NCBI RefSeq assembly: GCF_025264625.1
Contig: NZ_CP093313.1
Location: 3,782,001 to 3,846,000, forward strand
Reading direction: 5' to 3'
DNA: 64,000 nucleotides
Source of the DNA: Occallatibacter riparius
Lineage (GTDB): Bacteria > Acidobacteriota > Terriglobia > Terriglobales > Acidobacteriaceae
Shown: positions 57,759 through 64,000 of the stretch, one piece after another
Position numbering within the stretch: position 1 is the first letter of the stretch
Layout of the letters: every line of letters starts with the position of its first letter
Program-made: the position numbers and the translations under genes
The notes under the pieces: model-generated
The model's database searches: none
What the model saw: the letters and a program-made list of their open reading frames with translations, nothing else
What the model was told of the DNA's origin: nothing

Positions 57759-58706
57759 TTAGCGGCCGTGCTCTTCCAGGTACTTCTCCACTTCCAGCGC
57801 AGCCATGCAGCCGGTACCCGCTGCAGTGATGGCTTGGCGGTAGCGGCGGTCCTGCACGTCGCCGCAGGCGTAGACGCCGGGGACCACGACTCCCTTGTGT
57901 GTGGTGAATACGTTGTTCAGCGTGAGGACGTAGCCTTCGGGGTCGAGATCAATCTGGCCGTGGAAAGCCTTGGCATTCGGCTCGTGACCGATGCCCAGGA
58001 ACATGCCGCTGACCGGCAGAACCGAGCGGGTGCCGGTGACTACGTCTTTGAGCGCTAGGCCTTTGACTTGGTTGTCGTCCACGCCGAGGACTTCTTCGAC
58101 GATGACGTTGGTGCGGAGCTCGATATTCGGGTGGGCCATGGCGCGCTCGAGCATGATCTTGCTGGCGCGGAAGGTCTCGCGACGGTGCAGCAGGTAGACC
58201 TTGCTGGCGAAACGGGTGAGGAAGAGAGCCTCCTCCATGGCGGAGTCGCCGCCGCCAATGACCGCGATCTCAAGTCCGCGGAAGAAGAACCCGTCACACG
58301 TGGCGCAGCTTGAAACGCCGTGGCCGATGAGGGCCTGCTCGCTCTGGAGCCCGAGCCACCGCGCGCTGGCGCCTGAAGCAATGATCAGTGAGCGCGTGTG
58401 GATCTCGCCGATCGATGTCTTCAGCTTGAACGGGTGCGCGTGCACATCGACGGAGTTGAGGTGGGCCACCTGGAACTCGGCGCCGAAGCGCTGGGCCTGC
58501 TTCTTCATGTTGTCGATGAGCTCGGGCCCCTGGATTCCCTCCGGCCAGCCCGGGAAGTTTTCGACCAGGGTGGTGATGGAGAGCTGTCCGCCGGGCTCGT
58601 GGCCTTCAAGGACGAGCGGCTTGAGGTTGGCGCGGGCGGCGTAGATGGCCGCAGTGAGGCCGGCGCAGCCGGAGCCGATGATGACGGTGTCGCGAGTTTC
58701 GATCAT
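57759..58706 (-). CDS. trxB: Thioredoxin-disulfide reductase
   Basis: 315 aa, standard length. FAD site IIGSGCAGLTAAIYAARAN (GSGCAG in place of the usual GSGPAG), active-site C134-ATC-137 in SSCATCDGFF, NADPH fold IGGGDSAMEEAL and C-terminal ACGDVQDRRYRQAITAAGTG. It reduces thioredoxin with NADPH in the cytoplasm. The extra Cys in the FAD motif is mildly unusual. Contrast the TrxR-like fusion at 25780-27429, which lacks CxxC. Confidence 0.96.
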   Translation of the reverse strand: MIETRDTVIIGSGCAGLTAAIYAARANLKPLVLEGHEPGGQLSITTLVENFPGWPEGIQGPELIDNMKKQAQRFGAEFQVAHLNSVDVHAHPFKLKTSIGEIHTRSLIIASGASARWLGLQSEQALIGHGVSSCATCDGFFFRGLEIAVIGGGDSAMEEALFLTRFASKVYLLHRRETFRASKIMLERAMAHPNIELRTNVIVEEVLGVDDNQVKGLALKDVVTGTRSVLPVSGMFLGIGHEPNAKAFHGQIDLDPEGYVLTLNNVFTTHKGVVVPGVYACGDVQDRRYRQAITAAGTGCMAALEVEKYLEEHGR

Positions 58707-58830
58707 TCCGAATTTCCAGTTCGAGGTTCAGGTTCGATTGTAGCCGGGCGGAACGGGAGTATCCCGGACGTCGCGACAGATTAGAAAACCCTCATCCGTG
58801 AGGATTCCCTCATCTGCCCCCGCTATTAAG

Positions 58831-59040
58831 ATGAAGCACATGGCGAATCTGACTCTTGTGTACGGATTGCGGCTGCTTCCCGAAGGCGAAGTGAAGCAGG
58901 TTCACGACGCCACCCTCGAGCTGGTGAACGGGAACGAGGCGCATGTGACGATGCATGTGCTGGAGGGCTCGCGCGAGCAGATCGAGGCGCAGCTCAAGCA
59001 GAGCCTCGACGCGTTCTTCGACTTCTACCCCGAGATCTGA
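58831..59040 (+). CDS. Small soluble protein of about 69 aa
   Basis: 69 aa from ATG 58831; ATG 58840 with GATGAAG upstream is an equally good start. Acidic alpha/beta composition, no signal peptide or membrane segment: LTLVYGLRLLPEGEVKQVHD, then EAHVTMHVLEGSREQIEAQL and DAFFDFYPEI at the end. The pattern beta-helix-beta-helix suggests a small allosteric or scaffold protein. I do not recognise the family. It overlaps nothing and converges with the META gene. Confidence 0.65.
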   Translation: MKHMANLTLVYGLRLLPEGEVKQVHDATLELVNGNEAHVTMHVLEGSREQIEAQLKQSLDAFFDFYPEI

Positions 59041-59043
59041 AGC

Positions 59044-59535
59044 TTAGTGTGCCTGCTCAAACTCGTAGGTGCCGCCGTCGGCCATCACTGCCAAAAACAG
59101 GTGGCCATCAGCGAAATGGTAGGAACGCACGTTGCCCCAGTCCTTTGTCAGACGACTGGTGAGGTCGGCTGCCGGGCACATCGCGCGCGTAAGGGCTAGG
59201 GGACCGAACTCAAGTTGTCCTGGTTGCGGTGCCTTCCAGGTTCCGCGCCCGCGATTGCAGTCGATCCGCACGGTGACGCTGCCATCCGCGGCGAAGGAGA
59301 CCTGGTATTTGGATCGGTCGAGGGCCGTGAGCACTTTTCCGTTGCCGCCCACGAATTTAACGAGCTGCCAGCTTGTGCCGGCGGGCCCGGGCTGGGTAGC
59401 TTCCACCGGGATAGCCCGTGCGCTGACATCCATCTTTTTGGCCGCAGCGGGAGCTTCCTGGGTAAATGCTGTGGTGAGAGCAAAGGCAACGAAAAACGCG
59501 AGGAGACCCAGGATGCGCAAAGGCATCAGTGTCAT
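59044..59535 (-). CDS. Exported META-domain protein
   Basis: 163 aa from ATG 59535, preceded by GGAGG. Signal peptide MTLMPLRILGLLAFFVAF. The mature part is a META/HslJ-like beta domain: TSWQLVKFVGGNGKVLTALD, VSFAADGSVTVRIDCNRGRG and LEFGPLALTRAMCPAADLTS with the paired Cys (near residues 100 and 125). META proteins are periplasmic and linked to heat or drug resistance in other bacteria. No enzymatic motif. Confidence 0.85.
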   Translation of the reverse strand: MTLMPLRILGLLAFFVAFALTTAFTQEAPAAAKKMDVSARAIPVEATQPGPAGTSWQLVKFVGGNGKVLTALDRSKYQVSFAADGSVTVRIDCNRGRGTWKAPQPGQLEFGPLALTRAMCPAADLTSRLTKDWGNVRSYHFADGHLFLAVMADGGTYEFEQAH

Positions 59536-59612
59536 GGTTCCTCCGTGAAATGCCGCCATGGTAAGCCGCAATCGGAGGGGAAACTACCGTAAGAATTACC
59601 AGCGCCAGCGGT

Positions 59613-61100
59613 CTAATGGACTTGGGCTGCTGTGCTCCTTTGTCGGGGCGTGTCGGTCGGGCGTTTGACCCGCAGATTGTCGAGCGCGTAATCGATGTAG
59701 CGTGATTCCATGCGCGGCGGCTGCTCCATGAAGCGGCAGGTGGCCACGATCTGGTCCACGATGAACTTAGGCTGGTAGGCCGCCAGCTCAAGGCCTTTGT
59801 CGATGGTGATGCGATCCACAATATAGCGGAATGTCTCCTCGGTGAGCTCCAGGCCGTGCTGCGCGCACTCGTTCTGGAAGATACGGTAGTAGCGCCCAAC
59901 TTCGGGGCCTCCGACTTCAATCTTGTAAGGAAGGCGGCGCAGGAAGGCGGGGTCCATCAGGTCTTCGGGGTCGAGGTTGGTCGAGAAGATAACCAGCTCC
60001 TCGAACGGCATCTTGAAGCTCTTGCCGGAGTTGAGCTTGAGGAAGTCGAAGCGGCTTTCAAGCGGGACGATCCAGCGGTTGAGAAGGTTGGTCGGGCTGA
60101 CGAGCTGGCGACCGAAGTCGTCGACCAGCAGGCAGCCGCCCAGCGCCTTCATGTGCAGCGGCGCTTCGTAGTAGAGGCCCACATGGTCCCAGCGCAGATC
60201 GAGCATCTCAAGAGTGAGTTCGCCGCCCACAATGATGAAAGGGCGCTTGCACGGAACCCAGCGCAGGTCGGGCTCGCTCATCCGGATGAAGCTTTCGCTT
60301 TCCTGGCCGATCCCCGCGGGCGCCACCTGGAGGTGAACGCTGGGATCGAAGAGGCGGATGATCTGGCCCTCGATCGCGATGGCGTACGGAATGTGGATGA
60401 CGTCCTGGAAGACTGAGGCGAAGCGCAGCGAGACGGTGGTTTTACCGTTCCCGGGAGGCCCATACATGAGAATGGCGCGGCCCGAGTTGAGGGCTGGGCC
60501 GGCCTGCTCAATGACATCGGGAGCCATTTCGAGCGAGCCCAGGGCTTCCTTGATGCGGGCCATGGTGACGACTTCGTTCGTGGGCTTTTGTGCGTTCACC
60601 TGGTCGGTGTAGGCCTCGATTGTGACCGGGGCGGCGCCTGAGTAACGGGAACGCTCGAGAGCTGCCAGGGCGGTCTTGCGGCCGGTATCCGTGAACATGT
60701 AGGCCATGTCGAGCAAGTTGTCGCTCGCGCGGCGGCCGAGGGTCTGGAGGTAGATGCGATCGACGGCGGTCTGCACCAGGTCAGCCACGATGTGGTACGG
60801 GAGCTTGATGGAGTCGATGAACTGGCGAACGGTCTCGAGGCGGCCGACAAAGATGTTCTTGAGCAGCAGGTCTACGAGTTCGCTTTCGTCGATCCCTGTG
60901 GCGGCGATGCTCTGCGGCTCGACGGGGATGCGGTTGATGAAGCTGGAAAGGGTGCGCTGATCGATGGCGCCGATGGCGACGAGGTTCTCGCCGAGGCGTC
61001 CGCCATTCTCCCGCCCGAATTCGAGCGCGCGCTCAACGTCTTCTGTAGTGACCCGCCGGGCGCGAACCAGCAGATCTCCCAATCGCATTACGGTTCCCAT
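59613..61100 (-). CDS. AAA ATPase with MshEN-like N-terminal domain
   Basis: 495 aa. Residues 1-60 match the start of MshEN/T2SSE-N domains (MRLGDLLVRARRVTTEDVER, LGENLVAIGAIDQRTL), which in some ATPases bind c-di-GMP. After a helical linker comes an AAA ATPase core with Walker A GPPGNGKT at 214-221, Walker B LLVDDFGRQL (about 315) and an arginine region LRRLPYKIEVGGPEVGRYYR. The lid domain extends to the end. It is not a type IV pilus/type II secretion ATPase (no Asp/His boxes or tetracysteine) but a MoxR-like or similar single AAA. No secretion genes adjoin it; its target is unknown. Confidence 0.78.
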   Translation of the reverse strand: MGTVMRLGDLLVRARRVTTEDVERALEFGRENGGRLGENLVAIGAIDQRTLSSFINRIPVEPQSIAATGIDESELVDLLLKNIFVGRLETVRQFIDSIKLPYHIVADLVQTAVDRIYLQTLGRRASDNLLDMAYMFTDTGRKTALAALERSRYSGAAPVTIEAYTDQVNAQKPTNEVVTMARIKEALGSLEMAPDVIEQAGPALNSGRAILMYGPPGNGKTTVSLRFASVFQDVIHIPYAIAIEGQIIRLFDPSVHLQVAPAGIGQESESFIRMSEPDLRWVPCKRPFIIVGGELTLEMLDLRWDHVGLYYEAPLHMKALGGCLLVDDFGRQLVSPTNLLNRWIVPLESRFDFLKLNSGKSFKMPFEELVIFSTNLDPEDLMDPAFLRRLPYKIEVGGPEVGRYYRIFQNECAQHGLELTEETFRYIVDRITIDKGLELAAYQPKFIVDQIVATCRFMEQPPRMESRYIDYALDNLRVKRPTDTPRQRSTAAQVH

Positions 61101-61373
61101 GTCTTCTCTCGGGTGGTGCGTAAACTTGACCCCGGTGGCTGCGGCACACTGCCGCGCAGAAGGCGCGTGCGTTCACACGGGGAGAGTGGTTTACATTCTA
61201 GCGAAAGAACTGTGCTGCGAACCTGCATGACCAGGGTACTTGAATGGTACGAAAGGGTTATTGCTTCAGCGAGAAGACAGGAGGATGGGGTGGCGGAACA
61301 TTAGAAGTTTCCAACCTTCCGACTCTTAGCAGGGTCTCAGAAATGCACCGATGCGGCCGAGGAGAACATCTCC

Positions 61374-64000
61374 ATGGCCTCAACTCATCGCCGCCTGTCC
61401 CTCGCAGCCCTGCTGACCCTGAGCCTGCCCCTGCCGCTCGCTGCCGGTGGGCCCCGCCTGGTGGCCGGATCGACTTACTTCGATCTTTCGGTGATGGGAA
61501 AGCCCATCCGCTGGCCCACCGGCCAGGTCAACTACTACGTGGATCAAGGGCCGCTGAGCGCGACGGTCACGCATGCCCAGGCCGTGACCATGGTGGATGC
61601 CGCGGCAGCGTTGTGGAGCGGGGTGCCGACGGCGGCGGTATCACTGATAAACATGGGGCCGCTGCGGGAGGATGTGAGCGGATTAGACACCGTTGCGGGC
61701 AATGGTGACCTGGTTGCGCCCAACGATGTCGCGGCGACAGCTACAGACAAACCCATCGCGGTCGTTTTCGATGCCGACGGGTCCGTGATCGACGCGGTGC
61801 TCGGCTCGCAGGCCAGCGATCCGATGAGCTGCAACACCACAGGCGTGGTGGTGTGGACTGACGGCATCAACACGGATGCCACGCTGGCCCACGCGGCAAT
61901 CGTGCTGAACGGGCGCTGTACCAATACCGCCAGCCGCCTGAAGATGATGACGTTCCTGCTGGAGCGAGCCTTCGGGCTGGTGCTGGGGCTCGGACATTCG
62001 CAGGTCTATCCGGATGCACTGCGCCAGTCGCGCCCCGAGCAGGCGCAGGCCTGGCCAGTGATGCAGCCGCTATCAGGTGTGTGCGGGCAAGGCGGCGGGC
62101 AGTGCATCCCCAACCTCCACACGCTGCAATACGACGACGTTGCCGAGTTGAACCGGCTGTATCCCGTGACGGCGGAGAACCATGCGGCATTCCCGGGCAA
62201 GATGTTGACCGCGGCCAATACGGTCTCGATCACCGGAAACATCACCTTCCGCGCGGGAACCGGAATGCAGGGAGTGAACGTAGTCGCCGTGCCGCTGGAC
62301 CCGGACAGAAATCCGCTCTATCAATACACGGTAACCGCTGTTTCGGGCACATTGTTCAGCGGCAATCATGGCAACCCGGTGACCGGCTGGACCGATACGA
62401 ACGGCACGCCCCTGTCGCAGTATGGTTCGGCGGATCCGGCGGTGCAGGGGACGTTCGACCTGAGTTACATGCCACTGCCGCCGGGGATGACGTCGGCCAG
62501 CTATCAGATCACGTTTGAACCCATCGATCCGCTGTACATAATGGAGATGACGGTTGGGCCGTACTACTGGGGATCGCCCGACCCTTCAGGCACGCTGAGC
62601 CCAATGACTGTGGCGGCCCTAGCGGCCGGTGCGTCGACGAGCCTGACGATCAACGTGGGTGACTCAGCCAGCGGCGGCTACAGCGATGCGATCTCGACCG
62701 AGCAGGCGCCGCGGCTTCTGCCCACCAGCGGATTCTGGTCAGGGCGCCTGAGCCAGGTGGGCCAGGGGGACTGGTTTAACTTCCCGGTGCGCGGCAATCG
62801 GATGCTGACCATCGTGACGCAGGCGGTGGATGAACGTGGGCTACCGACCGACGCGAAGGCTATGCCCTCGATCGGCGTGTGGGACGGCTTCTTCCCGGTG
62901 GGAGCGGCCTCCGTAGGTTACGGGCCAGCCTTCAACGGATTTGCGGCGGGCGAGACGTGGCTGCGCGTGGCCACCGAGGGCGATGACGTGTTGAGGGTGG
63001 GCATCGCTGATCTGCGCGGCGACGGACGGCCCGATTACGCCTACAACGGCTGGGTGCTCTATGCCGATTCGGTGGAACCGTCGCATCTGCCCGCATCGGG
63101 CGGGCCCATTGTAATTCGCGGGCTGGGCTTCCGCGCCAATGATACGGTGCTGGTGGGTGGAAGGGCGGCCCAGGTCACGAGCGTGTCGCCGAACGAGATC
63201 ACTGCCATCGCTCCTTCGGCAGAAAAGGGAAGAACTGGTTCTGTCGATGTGGAGATCGACGACTTGCCGCTTTTCTATGCGGCGTCGATCATTGGGGGCG
63301 GCATCAGCTACGACGCGGGCAGTGGCGACTCTCTGGCGCTGGTGACTGCGCCATCGAACACTATCCCGATTGGCGTTCCGACAGCGTTTACCGTGACCGC
63401 GCTCGCGGGAGACCTTCAGCCTGCCCACGCCGTCACGGTCACCTATCGTGTGCAGAGTGGAACCGCGAAGCTGGCCTGCGGAAGCTCTTCGTGCTCAGTG
63501 ACCACGGGCGGCGACGGCAGCGCCAGCATGAACGTCACGGCTATGGATGGAACGAAATCGGTGGTGGTGGCGAGCCTCACCGACGGCGCAAACGTGAAGG
63601 CGAATTTCACAGGCGGGACGCCGCCAACGCTGGCGGCCATGACGCCTTCGCTGTCGATCGCCGAGGGTGCCTCGGCGACGTGGACGACCGAAGCGCTGGT
63701 GTTAAAGAGCGGTGTGCCGCTGTCGGGTCAGACGGTAACGTGGCAGACAGGATCGGGGATCAGCGTTGGATCAAGCAAGCAGGCTACCTCCAATGCGGCC
63801 GGCATCGCCGCAAAGTCCTTGAGCGTGGGTCCGCTGAGCCCGGGAGGCTCCGCCACGGCAACCGCCTGCGTCAACGGCACGGCCCAATGTGTGACATTTA
63901 CCGCGACGGGTGCACAGCCCGGATCGGCCACGGTGGAGGCGGTCGGCGGCACACGGCAGAGTCTTTCCGCGGGCGGCACTCCGGACCAGATTATGTTGCG
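61374..64000 (+). CDS. Large secreted protein with degenerate matrixin-like and IPT/TIG and Ig-like domains, runs off the window
   Basis: At least 875 aa, no stop in the window. ATG 61374 has GAGGAGAAC upstream and a signal peptide follows (STHRRLSLAALLTLSLPLPL). The N-terminal domain (about 30-270) resembles matrixin-type metalloproteases of Acidobacteriota, with LERAFGLVLGLGHSQV where HExxHxxGxxHS is expected: the terminal GLGHSQ is kept but HExxH reads RAFGL, so the zinc site is lost. An IPT/TIG domain is near residue 580-620 (IVIRGLGFRANDTVLVGG). Big-1-like invasin domains follow (about 670-875, TVTYRVQSGTAKLACGSSSC). It is probably a surface adhesin or carbohydrate-binding scaffold rather than an active protease. 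Confidence 0.8.
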   Translation, partial: MASTHRRLSLAALLTLSLPLPLAAGGPRLVAGSTYFDLSVMGKPIRWPTGQVNYYVDQGPLSATVTHAQAVTMVDAAAALWSGVPTAAVSLINMGPLREDVSGLDTVAGNGDLVAPNDVAATATDKPIAVVFDADGSVIDAVLGSQASDPMSCNTTGVVVWTDGINTDATLAHAAIVLNGRCTNTASRLKMMTFLLERAFGLVLGLGHSQVYPDALRQSRPEQAQAWPVMQPLSGVCGQGGGQCIPNLHTLQYDDVAELNRLYPVTAENHAAFPGKMLTAANTVSITGNITFRAGTGMQGVNVVAVPLDPDRNPLYQYTVTAVSGTLFSGNHGNPVTGWTDTNGTPLSQYGSADPAVQGTFDLSYMPLPPGMTSASYQITFEPIDPLYIMEMTVGPYYWGSPDPSGTLSPMTVAALAAGASTSLTINVGDSASGGYSDAISTEQAPRLLPTSGFWSGRLSQVGQGDWFNFPVRGNRMLTIVTQAVDERGLPTDAKAMPSIGVWDGFFPVGAASVGYGPAFNGFAAGETWLRVATEGDDVLRVGIADLRGDGRPDYAYNGWVLYADSVEPSHLPASGGPIVIRGLGFRANDTVLVGGRAAQVTSVSPNEITAIAPSAEKGRTGSVDVEIDDLPLFYAASIIGGGISYDAGSGDSLALVTAPSNTIPIGVPTAFTVTALAGDLQPAHAVTVTYRVQSGTAKLACGSSSCSVTTGGDGSASMNVTAMDGTKSVVVASLTDGANVKANFTGGTPPTLAAMTPSLSIAEGASATWTTEALVLKSGVPLSGQTVTWQTGSGISVGSSKQATSNAAGIAAKSLSVGPLSPGGSATATACVNGTAQCVTFTATGAQPGSATVEAVGGTRQSLSAGGTPDQIML

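Overview
This is a GC-rich chromosomal window (I estimate about 60% GC by eye, not counted). It most likely comes from an Acidobacteriota member of the Terriglobia/Acidobacteriaceae type. The main reasons are two large Oar-like TonB-dependent receptors with N-terminal carboxypeptidase-regulatory domains and no SusD partner, many periplasmic peptidases and secreted oxidases, and short hairpin repeats scattered between genes. Housekeeping genes (serS, ffh, trxB, YggS, DUF167) show it is chromosome. The only clear mobile-element trace is a tiny segment at a tRNA gene.

Layout. 1-4968: a broken or truncated DJ-1/PfpI gene, then a run of secreted copper enzymes: multicopper oxidase, Tat-exported tyrosinase and a small exported protein. 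5016-5967: an 862-bp segment between tRNA-Ser(UGA) and an exact 21-bp copy of that tRNA's 3' end. It carries two small ORFs; one encodes a 92-aa helical protein that I suspect is an Acb2-like anti-defence protein. 6065-13533: outer-membrane barrel, LacI regulator plus MFS transporter, S15/CocE hydrolase, M61 peptidase. 13772-21522: two Oar-like receptors. 21557-27429 (minus strand): a five-gene operon consisting of a response regulator/thioredoxin-reductase fusion, a cNMP-domain histidine kinase, a PAS protein with degenerate GGDEF, MotA and MotB. 27834-31081: an orphan LuxR-type regulator without the phospho-acceptor Asp, and a DUF3300 protein with a Gly/His/Phe repeat tail.

31240-38274: PfkB-type kinase, a 92-aa protein overlapping by 4 nt a trifunctional GH18/deacetylase/GT2 membrane enzyme, a GT39-like transferase and a LolA-like protein. 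38559-43683: serS with a small membrane protein, a TetR/reductase divergent pair with two visible operators, and a type II NADH dehydrogenase. 43865-47403: an ABC exporter with a NarL/DesK-type two-component system, joined by overlaps. 47426-53599: PqiA-like protein, beta-carbonic anhydrase, serine hydrolase, FG-GAP protein, alpha/beta hydrolase. 53755-61100: ffh, a peroxiredoxin-like protein, DUF167/YggS, DUF4188, trxB, META protein and a lone AAA ATPase with a MshEN-like N terminus. 61374 to the end: a large secreted protein that keeps a matrixin-like LGLGHS motif but has lost HExxH.

The strongest candidates for something new are the redox/cyclic-nucleotide-to-stator operon (21557-27429) and the tRNA-Ser mini-element (5016-5967). 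All family calls come from motif reading of the translated sequence; no database search was run.
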